DNA of 64,000 nucleotides, taken from JAUIAI01 sp049680625 (GTDB lineage: Bacteria; Pseudomonadota; Gammaproteobacteria; Burkholderiales; Burkholderiaceae_E). Below, one piece after another: positions 25,967 through 35,031 of the stretch. The stretch spans positions 61,447 to 125,446 of the forward strand of contig JBAUID010000102.1 in the NCBI GenBank assembly GCA_049680625.1. The letters are read 5' to 3'. The position numbers and the translations under genes were made by a program. The notes beneath the pieces are model-generated. The model saw only the letters and a program-made list of their open reading frames with translations, was not told the DNA's origin and made no database searches. How positions within the stretch are numbered: position 1 is the first letter of the stretch; each line of letters begins with the position of its first letter.

Positions 25967-26035
25967 TTCACCGGGACAAAGGTAGTCAACCCAACAAAAG
26001 CAACAAACTCAGCCAACGCAACCGAGCTTTTACCA

Positions 26036-26638
26036 ATGAGAGATTTAGTCGCGATCCTGCGCGGGGTGACCCCTGACGAGGTTGTTGATATTGCCCAGGC
26101 CCTTGTGGCGTGCGGAATAACCCAGATCGAGGTGCCGTTGAATTCGCCCGATCCGTTTGTCAGCATCGAACGCGTCGCCAGCAAATTAAGTGCTGATGCC
26201 CGGGTTGGCGCCGGTACGGTGTTGCGGGTCAGCGAAGTGACCCGACTGGCTGATGCCGGCGGGCAACTGGTTGTTTCTCCCGACTGTAATCCCGAAGTCA
26301 TTCGCGCAGCCCGTGAACACGATATGCTGTCTATGCCCGGCGTGTTGACCCCAACTGAAGTTTTTTCTGCGCTGCGCGCCGGTGCTTTTGCATTGAAGAT
26401 ATTTCCCTCTTTTGTTCTTGGTTACGATGGCTTGCAAGCCATGCGTGCCGTACTACCGGCTGAGACAAAAATATTTGCCGTGGGCGGGGTCGATGACAGC
26501 AATTTTGCGCAATGGATTGCCGCGGGCGCCAACGGTTTTGGCATTGGCTCCGCTTTGTACAAACCCGGTGATGATGCTTGCCTGGTGGCTACCCGGGCCC
26601 GGGTGATGGTCAGTGCTTATGATGCGCTGAAGCACTGA
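26036..26638 (+). CDS. dgoA: 2-dehydro-3-deoxy-6-phosphogalactonate aldolase
   Basis: A 200-residue class I aldolase of the KDPG/KHG family. The starting motif is LVAILRGVTPDEV with the conserved Arg in the phosphate-binding loop. The second is IEVPLNSPDP (Glu proton shuttle). The Schiff-base lysine is Lys in ALKIFPS near residue 121. It cleaves 2-keto-3-deoxy-6-phosphogalactonate to pyruvate and glyceraldehyde 3-phosphate. DgoK immediately upstream supports the galactonate assignment over glucose-derived KDPG. The SPDCN and GVDD motifs also match DgoA. Confidence 0.92.
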   Translation: MRDLVAILRGVTPDEVVDIAQALVACGITQIEVPLNSPDPFVSIERVASKLSADARVGAGTVLRVSEVTRLADAGGQLVVSPDCNPEVIRAAREHDMLSMPGVLTPTEVFSALRAGAFALKIFPSFVLGYDGLQAMRAVLPAETKIFAVGGVDDSNFAQWIAAGANGFGIGSALYKPGDDACLVATRARVMVSAYDALKH

Positions 26639-26639
26639 C

Positions 26640-27872
26640 GTGTCAGTGTCAACTGCCAGCAGGGGGCGGCGCTTCAATTCGCCGACAGTGACGTTGAGTG
26701 ACCGACGCTTGTGGCTCATCATTATTGGTTTATCCATTGGCCCAGCCGTCAGCAACGGATTTGCACGCTTTGCCTACGGCCTGATTTTGCCGTCTATGCA
26801 AAGTGATCTTGGCTGGAATTTCTCAGAAGCTGGCTGGGTCAACACCGCTAATGCAATCGGTTACCTGGTGGGTGCACTTCTGGCTCTGCGCTTTGTCCGG
26901 CGGATAGGGGCGGGGCCGATGTTTGTTGCCGGCATGATGCTAACGGCAATTGCCCTGGTCGGGTCCGGGATGGCGCGCGACCTGGGCCTGCTAACCTTGT
27001 GTCGGATTCTTGCCGGCATCGGTGGCGCGCCGGTATTCATTGCCGGTGGAGTTCTGGCATCGACCTTGTTTAAAGACGACCCCTCGCGCAACGCAATGGC
27101 GATTGCGGTGTACTTTGGCGGCGGTGGATTCGGCATGTTGCTCACTGGCCTGGGGATACCGCCACTACTGGAGTCGCTGGGGGCCGGCGCCTGGCCACAT
27201 ACATGGATGTTACTTGGCCTGGCCAGCGCCCTGAGTCTGTTGCCGGCAACCTGGGCAGTATCGGCGATGCCACCGGAGCCCGGCGCTGCAGATTCGGGCG
27301 AGCGCCACCAGCTGGCCAACTGGCGGGTATTTCCGGCACTCGCGAGTTACTTCATGTTTGGCGTTGGCTATTTTGTGTACATGACATTTCTGGTTGCCTG
27401 GATGCGGTCGCAGGGTGAAGGTGTTCACCTGGTCATGGCAACCTGGTCGGTGCTCAGCATTATGGTGATGTTGTCACCATTTATCTGGCGACCGGTTCTG
27501 GCTGCATCCAAAGCCGGCGCAGCAATTACCCTGACCTTGTTGTTTACCGCTCTGGGAACCTGGTTGCCACTGATTCTGGACGGAGCACCCGGTATGTTGT
27601 TGTCAGCTGCTTTGTTTGGTATGGCCTTCTTTATGGTGCCTACGGCAGTCACCAATTTCAGCAAAAAGAATTACCCGCAATCCCAATGGGGTGGCGCCGT
27701 TTCGTTGTTTACCACCGTATTTGCCGTTGGCCAGATGATTGGGCCTGCCGCTGCAGGTTTTGTCGCGGATCAAACCCATTCACTGGCACCGGGTTTAGCG
27801 GCAGCCGGCCTGGTGCTGGTCCTCGGCGCTGGTTTTGCCTTGATGCAAAAACGTCTGTCGGGGGCTGACTAG
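26640..27872 (+). CDS. YbfB/YjiJ family MFS transporter
   Basis: A 410-residue carrier with twelve predicted membrane segments. The first contains the family pattern NGFARFAYGLILPSMQ. The YbfB/YjiJ group exports or imports small metabolites; substrate unknown. It starts with GTG only one base after the dgoA stop, so it is probably translated with that operon. It is a candidate carrier for galactonate or another sugar acid, inferred only from position. Alternative GTG at 26646 exists. A six-base-pair hairpin (GTAGCC/GGCTAC) follows the stop with no T-run. Confidence 0.8.
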   Translation: MSVSTASRGRRFNSPTVTLSDRRLWLIIIGLSIGPAVSNGFARFAYGLILPSMQSDLGWNFSEAGWVNTANAIGYLVGALLALRFVRRIGAGPMFVAGMMLTAIALVGSGMARDLGLLTLCRILAGIGGAPVFIAGGVLASTLFKDDPSRNAMAIAVYFGGGGFGMLLTGLGIPPLLESLGAGAWPHTWMLLGLASALSLLPATWAVSAMPPEPGAADSGERHQLANWRVFPALASYFMFGVGYFVYMTFLVAWMRSQGEGVHLVMATWSVLSIMVMLSPFIWRPVLAASKAGAAITLTLLFTALGTWLPLILDGAPGMLLSAALFGMAFFMVPTAVTNFSKKNYPQSQWGGAVSLFTTVFAVGQMIGPAAAGFVADQTHSLAPGLAAAGLVLVLGAGFALMQKRLSGAD

Positions 27873-27947
27873 CAGTAGCCGCTTGCTGCGGGCTACACTC
27901 GCCGTACTTACTAGTCTTTTGATAAATCGTTTCAGATTAAGGGTTTG

Positions 27948-29285
27948 ATGATGTTACGAATCGGGACAGGGGCAGGTTTCTCATCCGACCGCCTGGGGCC
28001 GGCAGTGGATCTTGCCGAGAAAGGGGCGCTGGACTGGCTGGTCTTTGAGACTATCGGCGAGCGAACCCTGGCCTTTGGGCGTCGTGACCGTCAGTTGAAT
28101 CCGGATCGCGGCTACAATCCACAACTGGCCGCGCGCATGCGTGCGGTGCTGCCGCATTGTCGGGCCAATGGAACGCGCATCATGACCAACATGGGGGTTG
28201 CCCATGTTGAAGCCGCGGCGCAGGTTGTTATTAGTGTTGCCCGCGAACTCGGTATCAAGGGGCTGAAGGTTGCTGCGCTGATTGGTGATGATGTCTCTGA
28301 TCAAATGCGTGGCAACACCGTGTTGTTTGATTACGGTGGGCGCCGACTTGACGAGGTTGACATGCCGTTTGCCGGCGCCAATGCTTACCTTGGCATCGAT
28401 GCACTGATACCCGCGGTGCAGACTGGTGCTGATGTCATTATCACCGGCCGGGTTGCTGATCCGTCATTGTTTCTTGCGCCAATTGTCACCCGGTTTGGCT
28501 GGGAAACCAACAACTGGGAACAGCTCGGCAAGGGCACCCTGGTGGGCCACTTGATGGAATGTGGCATGCAGATCACCGGAGGCTATTTTGCTGACCCTGG
28601 GGTCAAAGACGTCAAACGTCCGGCCGATATCGGTTTTCCGATTGCCCTGGTTGATGACACGGGTGACGCGGTTATCACCAAGCTCGACGAGTCGGGCGGT
28701 GTGGTGAATGCGGCGACGGTCAAAGAGCAACTGATGTACGAAGTCCATAATCCCGCCCGCTACCTGACGCCGGATGTTACGGCTGATTTTTCGGGGGTTC
28801 ACATTGCTGAAAGTGGCTCCGATCAGGTCCGCGTCAGTGGGGCGGGCGGCCATCAACGGCCACACCAGTTAAAAGTGACGGTTGGCTTTGACGGCGGCCT
28901 GCTGGGTGAGGGCGGTATCAGCTATGCCGGCATCAATGCGGCGGCAAGAGGACGGCTTGCGCGTGACATTCTTGCAGAGCGCCTCGATCGCGTTACGGGT
29001 ATTGCCGGAAATTACCGGATCGATCTGGTCGGACTGAACGCATTACACGCAACGGCCAGGCCGAAAGAACCGGACACATCAGAAGACGTGCGCGTCAGAG
29101 TTGCTATGCGGTCAATGGATCGGGAAATGATCGAATTAATGCTTTGGGAAGTTGAATCTTTGTATTGCTGCGGCCCGGCCGGTGGTGGTGGCTATCGAGG
29201 CTACATCACACCGAGTGTCGTTACCCATTCGGCAATGATCGATCGCCATGACGTGTCTACCCGGGTGGAGGTCTACGAATCATGA
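27948..29285 (+). CDS. AtuA family protein (DUF1446), large part
   Basis: A 445-residue protein of the acyclic terpene utilization AtuA family. The N-terminal motif RIGTGAGFSSDR and the regions NMGVAHVEAAAQ and GYFADPGVKDV match. AtuA is needed for citronellol/geraniol catabolism in Pseudomonas, but its reaction is unknown. Here it stands without atuB-atuH, so the substrate is not shown. ATG-ATG gives two possible starts, with AAGGG upstream. The ATG at the end overlaps the next gene as ATGA. It may belong to the broad acyclic terpene-like DUF1446 group rather than the terpene pathway itself. Confidence 0.85.
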   Translation: MMLRIGTGAGFSSDRLGPAVDLAEKGALDWLVFETIGERTLAFGRRDRQLNPDRGYNPQLAARMRAVLPHCRANGTRIMTNMGVAHVEAAAQVVISVARELGIKGLKVAALIGDDVSDQMRGNTVLFDYGGRRLDEVDMPFAGANAYLGIDALIPAVQTGADVIITGRVADPSLFLAPIVTRFGWETNNWEQLGKGTLVGHLMECGMQITGGYFADPGVKDVKRPADIGFPIALVDDTGDAVITKLDESGGVVNAATVKEQLMYEVHNPARYLTPDVTADFSGVHIAESGSDQVRVSGAGGHQRPHQLKVTVGFDGGLLGEGGISYAGINAAARGRLARDILAERLDRVTGIAGNYRIDLVGLNALHATARPKEPDTSEDVRVRVAMRSMDREMIELMLWEVESLYCCGPAGGGGYRGYITPSVVTHSAMIDRHDVSTRVEVYES

Positions 29286-29605
29286 AAACCCGAACAGTCA
29301 AACTACATCAGATTGCCCATGCCCGCGCTGGTGATAAAGGGGATACATCAAATATTTCAGTCTGGGCTTACGAGCCGGAAAATTATCTGCTGATCAAGGC
29401 GCAGCTCACGGCCGAGCGTGTTAAGGCCGCCTTCCCCAATCTGATTCGCGGAGAAGTTCGGCGTTACGAGCTGGATCATTTGCACGGTTTGAATTTCATC
29501 CTCGGGGAGGCGCTCGAGGGTGGGGTGAATTCGTCGCTTGGTCTGGACAGCCATGGCAAGTCGTGGTGCTTTCTGATACTTGGCCTGGATATCGAAGCGG
29601 AGTAG
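29282..29605 (+). CDS. AtuA C-terminal domain-like protein
   Basis: A 107-residue protein corresponding to the C-terminal domain that many AtuA relatives carry in one chain. The start has VKLHQIAHARAGDKGDTSNI, the key GDKGDT motif near residues 17-22. Overlap with the preceding gene is ATGA, so the two probably form one complex of a split AtuA. The function is unknown, as for AtuA. A weak hairpin (GCTTT/AAAGC) follows near 29624-29638. Confidence 0.85.
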   Translation: MKTRTVKLHQIAHARAGDKGDTSNISVWAYEPENYLLIKAQLTAERVKAAFPNLIRGEVRRYELDHLHGLNFILGEALEGGVNSSLGLDSHGKSWCFLILGLDIEAE

Positions 29606-29631
29606 CGAGCAGGCTGAGTTGTTGCTTTGAG

Positions 29632-29883
29632 TTAAAGCTGGTTTTTCCTGTTTCTTTTTTCACGCAGCCAGTGCAGCAACGGACGCAAACTACCGCGGCG
29701 GCTGCGAATTGACCAGGCAGGGCGCCAGGCCAGTTCCGTCACACGCCGCCATTGCTCTTGCGGCGTTTCCCGCGACACGTCAGCCTGGCCATCGTGCAGT
29801 TTGACCAGCGCTCTGGCGACCGAGTCGGCACCGCGAACAAATCCGTGTTTGCTTTTAAAGTCTGCTGTCATGCCCAGGCTCAT
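29632..29883 (-). CDS. Possible small basic protein, low support
   Basis: An 83-codon frame with several Trp and many Arg residues and a Lys/Arg/Asn-rich end (REKRNRKNQ). I recognise no family. It starts 14 bases after the bidirectional terminator that follows the formate dehydrogenase operon. It would therefore need its own promoter, which I cannot see, or read-through. A second ATG at 29871 has AGGA at a better spacing. Codon use is plausible but not decisive. Confidence 0.35.
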   Translation of the reverse strand: MSLGMTADFKSKHGFVRGADSVARALVKLHDGQADVSRETPQEQWRRVTELAWRPAWSIRSRRGSLRPLLHWLREKRNRKNQL

Positions 29884-29896
29884 CCTGACAGAAATA

Positions 29897-29943
29897 TTGT
29901 CATCAAAAAAGCCCCGGTATCAGCGGAGCTTTTTTGATGACAA
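29897..29943 (-). terminator. Strong bidirectional Rho-independent terminator
   Basis: Two perfect 16-base arms (TTGTCATCAAAAAAGC and its complement) enclose a further three base pairs and a small loop. A- and T-runs lie in the arms, so it can stop transcription from either side. It lies 11 bases after the stop of the cytochrome b subunit and closes the formate dehydrogenase operon. Confidence 0.9.
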
Positions 29944-29954
29944 TGAATGCTTCC

Positions 29955-30992
29955 CTAGATCTTGCCGCTGCGCTCAAGGTCGTCAACCCACAAGTCGTGG
30001 TGTTGGCGAGCCCAGTTCAGGTCGACTTCGCCGGTAGTCATAGCCTCCAGAGAGCCCTCGGTGCCAGCCGTACCAATATAGATATGACCCAGGGCAACCG
30101 CCATAATAACCAGCGAGGCAATGCCGTGAACCAGCATAGCCGTTTGTGAATCAGCCCGGCTGATTCCAAGGTTGAACAACATGACAAACCCGGTAACAAC
30201 CACTGCCATACCAACCGTGGCAAGCAGCCAGAACCAGACTTTTTCACCGGCATTCATCCGGCCCGCATGGGGATGGCTATTCTTGCTGAATAATCCCCCA
30301 CCTTTGAGCAGCCACTTGACGTCAGTGCCGTTGGGAATATTGTGCCGAACCAGCAGCAGCAGCATCAAGGTCAGCGAGACACCAAAGATCGGGCCACCGT
30401 AGTTGTGAATCTCTTTGGCAACGGATGCCCAGGCGGCAAATGCGTCCTTGCCGATCAGCGGGATCAACAACTCGCGGCCGTAAAACAGGCTTAAGCCAGT
30501 GACCGATAGCAAAATAAACGTAATAGCAGTCACCCAGTGCAGGAGCCGGGTGAACTGATCCCAGCGCGGAATCTTGACCCCGCTGCGACCGTGCTCAAGA
30601 CGGGTGCTTTTTGTCGCCATGCTCAACAAGTGGAACAAAACGATCAGGCCTGCCATCACCGCCAGGACAATACCGCCCCAGTAGTAAATCGGGCCATTAC
30701 GTAACTGACGCCAGTTTTCGCCGCCGTTGTTGATCAGCATGCCTGAATCAACACCTTGGACCTGAGAGCGCCCGGAATTGCCGTCACGAACTGCACGCCA
30801 GAAATCTGAACGTGGATTCTTGTCACCAAAGGTACCACTCAACGCTTCTTTGTCCTGGGCAATAGCAACACCATCGTCAGTCATCAGCAGCCCCGAAAAG
30901 GGCAGGGCTAACGACAACGCCACCATTGCAAATAGCGAACCAAAAAACAGGATTGTTTTCCCGAGCATCGTTTTTCTGAACGGAGTATTCAA
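29955..30992 (-). CDS. Formate dehydrogenase cytochrome b (gamma) subunit
   Basis: A 345-residue membrane protein of the FdnI/FdoI family with an extra N-terminal part: one membrane helix, then a periplasmic stretch of about 80 residues. The core has four membrane helices starting near residue 100, with heme-ligand histidines in TRLLHWVT, EIHNYGG and VHGIASL. It anchors the alpha and beta subunits and passes electrons from the beta subunit to quinone. It is the last gene of the operon and ends just before the terminator. Confidence 0.92.
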   Translation of the reverse strand: MNTPFRKTMLGKTILFFGSLFAMVALSLALPFSGLLMTDDGVAIAQDKEALSGTFGDKNPRSDFWRAVRDGNSGRSQVQGVDSGMLINNGGENWRQLRNGPIYYWGGIVLAVMAGLIVLFHLLSMATKSTRLEHGRSGVKIPRWDQFTRLLHWVTAITFILLSVTGLSLFYGRELLIPLIGKDAFAAWASVAKEIHNYGGPIFGVSLTLMLLLLVRHNIPNGTDVKWLLKGGGLFSKNSHPHAGRMNAGEKVWFWLLATVGMAVVVTGFVMLFNLGISRADSQTAMLVHGIASLVIMAVALGHIYIGTAGTEGSLEAMTTGEVDLNWARQHHDLWVDDLERSGKI

Positions 30993-31015
30993 ACTTGTCT
31001 CCCCCTAATTTCTTT

Positions 31016-31216
31016 TTATCGGTCGGTCTGGATCATCGCGAAGCGCTTTTTAATCGCTTCATCGTTGGCTCCGCCTTTGGTCTTCTCGAGCAGTGGATCT
31101 ATCTGGCCTGTGTACTTCCCCGGTGTGTGTTGATCCACCGAGGCTCGTTCGCTGTCACAGCCGGCCAGAGGCACTGCAAGGAAGACGCCAAGCGCCAGAA
31201 CTGAAATAACTCGCAT
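31016..31216 (-). CDS. Small lipoprotein in the formate dehydrogenase operon
   Basis: A 66-residue protein with a signal peptide and LAGC lipobox (Cys20). The mature part is about 46 residues, polar, with no motif I recognise. It sits between the beta and gamma genes, with 20- and 23-base gaps, so it is co-transcribed. Its role could be anchoring or assembly of the periplasmic complex. This is an inference from position. It is too short for a redox protein and has only the lipobox cysteine. Confidence 0.7.
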   Translation of the reverse strand: MRVISVLALGVFLAVPLAGCDSERASVDQHTPGKYTGQIDPLLEKTKGGANDEAIKKRFAMIQTDR

Positions 31217-31236
31217 CTCAACGTCTCCTTGAAGGT

Positions 31237-31821
31237 TTAAGCGCCGTAGGCTTTGGTCCAGCCCCAGGTCTGTGGGCGTCCACCACGACGCAGAATCCGC
31301 TTGCGGTACAAGTCGGCAATTTGGTCACCATCTCCACCGAGCAAGGCCTTGGTTGAGCACATCTCTGCACACAACGGTAGCTTGCCCTGAGCAAGACGGT
31401 TTGAGCCGTATTTTGTACGCTCCTCGGCAGAATTGTCGGCTTCCGGGCCACCGGCGCAGAAGGTGCATTTGTCCATCTTGCCACGTACCCCGAAGGCTTC
31501 CGCCTGCGGATACTGTGGCGCGCCGAACGGGCAGGCGTAGAAACAGTAACCACAACCGATGCACTGGTCTTTGTCGTGCAGAACGACGCCGTCGTCTGTG
31601 GTGTAGAAGCAGTCCACCGGGCAGACCGCTTTACACGGTGCGTCGGTGCAATGCATACACGCCACTGAAATAGACTTTTCGTTAGCGAGGCCGTCGTCCA
31701 GCGTGATTACCCGGCGGCGGTTAACCCCCCAGGGGACATCGTTCGCGTTTTTACAGGCAGTGACGCAGCCGTTGCATTCAATGCAGCGCTCGGCGTCACA
31801 GAGGAATTTCATTCGTGCCAT
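31237..31821 (-). CDS. Formate dehydrogenase iron-sulfur (beta) subunit, FDH3 type
   Basis: A 194-residue ferredoxin-like protein with four cysteine clusters: C13-C23 (CIECNGCVTAC), CMHCTDAPCKAVCP, CIGCGYCFYACP and CTFC with CAEMCST. It fits the short FDH3 beta subunit type without the C-terminal membrane helix of E. coli FdnH. It carries electrons from the alpha subunit to the cytochrome b. It has no own signal sequence and would be co-exported with the Tat-targeted alpha subunit. Confidence 0.94.
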   Translation of the reverse strand: MARMKFLCDAERCIECNGCVTACKNANDVPWGVNRRRVITLDDGLANEKSISVACMHCTDAPCKAVCPVDCFYTTDDGVVLHDKDQCIGCGYCFYACPFGAPQYPQAEAFGVRGKMDKCTFCAGGPEADNSAEERTKYGSNRLAQGKLPLCAEMCSTKALLGGDGDQIADLYRKRILRRGGRPQTWGWTKAYGA

Positions 31822-31847
31822 GTTTAATTCTCCTTAGATGCGCCGAA

Positions 31848-34733
31848 TCAGGCAGCAGTAATTTTGCACAGTGAACACTTGGACTCTTGCATCTGAGTGA
31901 CCGAGTCGTAGCCGTAAGTCATCGCCGTGTTAATGGCTTCACCTTGAACGTACGGTGCCGCACCTTCAGGGTATTTACCAACCAGGTTCTCGCCTTGCAT
32001 GTGTCCGGCAAAGTGGAATGGCGCAAAGGCAACACCCGGGTCAACGCGGTAAGTAATCAAGGCCTTGACTTTGATCTTGGCGCCTTCCGGGCTGTGGATC
32101 CAGACCATCTGGCCATCTTTAATGCCTGCATCGTTGGCATCTTTTGGATTGAGCTCAACGAACATATCCTGCTGCAATTCGGCCAGCCAGGGGTTCGAGC
32201 GGCTTTCGTCACCACCACCTTCGTATTCAACCAGGCGTCCGCTGGTCAGAATAATCGGGAAGTCTTTGGAGAAGTCCTGATCCTGAATGGACTTGTACCG
32301 GGTGGGCAGGCGCCAGAAACTCTTGCGGTCTTCGTAGGTTGGGTACTTTTCGACCAGGTCGCGACGGTTGGTATACAAGGGTTCGCGATGGATGGGTACC
32401 GGGTCTGGGAAAGTCCAGACAACCACCCGCGCCTTGGCATTACCAAAGGGCGCACAACCATGTTTAATGGCTACGCGTTGAATGCCGCCAGACATGTCGG
32501 TCTTCCAGTTCTTGCCTTCAGCTGCTGCTTTTTCAGCGTCGGTCAGGTCGTCCCACCAACCCAGTTTCTTGAGGACTTCATGGGTGAACTCGGGGTAACC
32601 GTCCTGAATTTCTGAGCCTTTTGAGTACGAACCTTCGGCCAGCAGGTTGGTGCCGTTGCGTTCTACACCGAAGCGGGCACGGAAGGTAAGGCCACCTTCT
32701 GCGACAGGCACACTGGTGTCGTACAGATTGGGTGTGCCGGGGTGTTTCATGTCGCCTGTACCCCAGCAAGGCCATGGCATACCGTAAAAGTCGCCGTTAG
32801 CCGGCCCGCCTTCCGCTTTCAATGAAGTGGTGTGGAAGGTGTGCCAGTTTTGCTGATGCTCTTTCAGGCGCTCTGGAGTCTGACCGGTATAACCAATAGT
32901 CCACATACCGCGATTGATCTCACCGGTAATGTCTTCAATGAGTGGTTCTTCGCCGTTGACCTTGATGTTCTTGAACATCTCTTTTTCAAAGCCCAGCTTT
33001 TTAGCCAGCAAATGCATGATGGTGTGATCAGGTTTGGACTCGAACAGCGGGTCAATAACTTTATCGCGCCACTGGATGGAGCGGTTTGAGGCTGTTACTG
33101 AACCGTAGGTCTCAAACTGGGTTGTTGCCGGTATCAGGTAAGCGCCTTCTTTGCGGTTATGCATTGCCGCGGTGGCGGTCGGGAATGGGTCGACCACGAC
33201 CAGCAAGTCGACCTTGTCCATCGCTTTGACTTGTTCAAGCCCGCGGGTTTGTGAGTTAGGCGCGTGGCCCCACATGAAAACAGCTTTGAACGAATCTTTC
33301 TGTGCGATGTTGCCGGGCTCTTCGAGAACCCCGTCGATCCAGCGTGAAACTGGAATACCTTTGGTGTTCATGACGTGAACGTCTTTGTCTTTGGACTTCT
33401 CGTACGACCCACTGTCAAAACGCGACTTCATGTAGTCGTACTCAACATCCCATACCCGCGACCAGTGCTTCCAGGAACCGACGGCCAAACCGTAATAGCC
33501 GGGCAGGGTGTCCGCCAGCACACCCAGATCAGTTGCGCCCTGAACGTTGTCGTGACCGCGGAAAATATTGGCACCACCACCGGAGACGCCCATATTGCCA
33601 AGGGCCAGCTGGAAGGCGCAGTAAGCGCGGGTATTGTTGTTACCTGACGTGTGCTGTGTACCGCCCATGCACCAGATAAACGTGCCCGGTTTGTTTTCGG
33701 CCATCAGCTTGGCTGCGTTGTACATGTCTTCTTTGCCAACGCCGGTGACTTTCTCGACTTCTTCCGGGGTCCACTTGGCGACTTCGGCGCGGACTTCTTC
33801 CATGCCGTAAACACGTTGTTGAATGAAGGTCTTGTCTTCCCAGCCGTTTTCAAAGATGTGATACAGCATGCCCCAGATCACGGCAACGTCAGTGCCTGGG
33901 CGGATGCGCATGTACTGGTCGGCGTGCACAGCTGTGCGGGTGCGGCGTGGATCGATCACCAGCATCTTGGCACCGGCTTCTTTGGCGCGGAAAAGGTGTT
34001 GCAGTGATACCGGATGTGCTTCAGCCGGGTTGCCGCCAATGACCAGGATCGACTTGGAATTATGAATGTCGTTGTAAGAATTGGTCATCGCACCGTAGCC
34101 CCAGGTGTTGGCAACACCGGCTACTGTTGTAGAGTGGCAAATTCGCGCCTGGTGGTCAACGTTATTGGTGCCCCAGAAGGCCGCCATCTTGCGGAACAAG
34201 TAGGCTTGCTCGTTGTTGAACTTTGCCGAACCAAGCCAGAAGACAGAGTCGGGGCCGGATTTCTCGCGAATCTCCAGCAGCTTGTCGCCAATTTCGTTAA
34301 TCGCGGTATCCCAGGAGATTTTCTCCCACTTGCCGCCGACCATTTTCATCGGGTATTTCAGGCGACGTTCGCCGTGCCCGTGTTCGCGAACTGACGCACC
34401 TTTGGCGCAGTGGGCACCGAGGTTGAACGGATGGTCGAAAGCCGGCTCCTGGCCAGTCCAGACACCGTTTTGAACTTCGGCGTAAATACCGCAACCAACC
34501 GAGCAGTGCGTACAGACTGTACGGACCGTTTTTATTTCGCCAGTGCGTGGGTTATCAGCCGCCGCGTTGGCTTTTTTCATCATGCGCGGCGCCATCATGG
34601 TTGTGACAGCGGCACCACCGGCAGCGAGGCCTGAATTGCGCAGGAAACCGCGGCGCGATACCCCGCGACCGGTTTGCGATTCGTGGACTACTGACGCGTT
34701 GGGATCGTTACTGATCTTGCGAATTTTCATCAT
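31848..34733 (-). CDS. Formate dehydrogenase catalytic (alpha) subunit, cysteine type
   Basis: A 961-residue molybdopterin enzyme. The Tat motif SRRGFLR has Arg27-Arg28. The [4Fe-4S] ligands are C74, C77, C81 and C109. The active-site residue is Cys199 in ARICHS, at the place of selenocysteine 196 in E. coli FdnG. The frame has no internal TGA. A C-terminal molydopterin dinucleotide-binding domain is present. It oxidises formate to CO2 in the periplasm. The preceding ribosome site is AAGGAG. Overall architecture is complete. Confidence 0.96.
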   Translation of the reverse strand: MMKIRKISNDPNASVVHESQTGRGVSRRGFLRNSGLAAGGAAVTTMMAPRMMKKANAAADNPRTGEIKTVRTVCTHCSVGCGIYAEVQNGVWTGQEPAFDHPFNLGAHCAKGASVREHGHGERRLKYPMKMVGGKWEKISWDTAINEIGDKLLEIREKSGPDSVFWLGSAKFNNEQAYLFRKMAAFWGTNNVDHQARICHSTTVAGVANTWGYGAMTNSYNDIHNSKSILVIGGNPAEAHPVSLQHLFRAKEAGAKMLVIDPRRTRTAVHADQYMRIRPGTDVAVIWGMLYHIFENGWEDKTFIQQRVYGMEEVRAEVAKWTPEEVEKVTGVGKEDMYNAAKLMAENKPGTFIWCMGGTQHTSGNNNTRAYCAFQLALGNMGVSGGGANIFRGHDNVQGATDLGVLADTLPGYYGLAVGSWKHWSRVWDVEYDYMKSRFDSGSYEKSKDKDVHVMNTKGIPVSRWIDGVLEEPGNIAQKDSFKAVFMWGHAPNSQTRGLEQVKAMDKVDLLVVVDPFPTATAAMHNRKEGAYLIPATTQFETYGSVTASNRSIQWRDKVIDPLFESKPDHTIMHLLAKKLGFEKEMFKNIKVNGEEPLIEDITGEINRGMWTIGYTGQTPERLKEHQQNWHTFHTTSLKAEGGPANGDFYGMPWPCWGTGDMKHPGTPNLYDTSVPVAEGGLTFRARFGVERNGTNLLAEGSYSKGSEIQDGYPEFTHEVLKKLGWWDDLTDAEKAAAEGKNWKTDMSGGIQRVAIKHGCAPFGNAKARVVVWTFPDPVPIHREPLYTNRRDLVEKYPTYEDRKSFWRLPTRYKSIQDQDFSKDFPIILTSGRLVEYEGGGDESRSNPWLAELQQDMFVELNPKDANDAGIKDGQMVWIHSPEGAKIKVKALITYRVDPGVAFAPFHFAGHMQGENLVGKYPEGAAPYVQGEAINTAMTYGYDSVTQMQESKCSLCKITAA

Positions 34734-34763
34734 TGCTCCTTAATTTTTTTTATCTGGTCCGGT

Positions 34764-34964
34764 TCAGAAGTCGGCCGTACGGTAGTAGTCGCGGACATGC
34801 TGGCTTTCCTGGTAACCCTTACTTTTCACCGGTTCAGTTTTATCTGCAACTACCGGTGTAGCCTGAGCTTGCCCGGCTACAGCAACTGCGGCAATTGCCG
34901 GTGCACTGGCCAGTCCGCGCAATGCACGACGGCGGTCAGATTGAAAATGTTTGGACTTTTTCAT
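34764..34964 (-). CDS. Formate dehydrogenase region Tat-signal protein
   Basis: A 66-residue protein with a DRRRALRGLA twin-arginine signal and a hydrophobic stretch, then a short mature part ending GYQESQHVRDYYRTADF. This end is typical of the small Tat-targeted protein found next to fdh genes. Its role is unknown; it may be an assembly or export partner of the alpha subunit. The gene lies 30 bases before the alpha gene. The tandem repeat at 35032-35063 lies upstream of it. Confidence 0.88.
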   Translation of the reverse strand: MKKSKHFQSDRRRALRGLASAPAIAAVAVAGQAQATPVVADKTEPVKSKGYQESQHVRDYYRTADF

Positions 34965-35031
34965 TTGGTTGTCTCCCGGCGGTAGAGCCGCTTAAAGATT
35001 GGGTGGAGTCTCGTAATCTGTATATAAAAAG

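Noticed and set aside
31848..34733. Possible selenocysteine formate dehydrogenase
   Set aside because: The active-site codon is TGC (Cys199), and the frame has no internal TGA.
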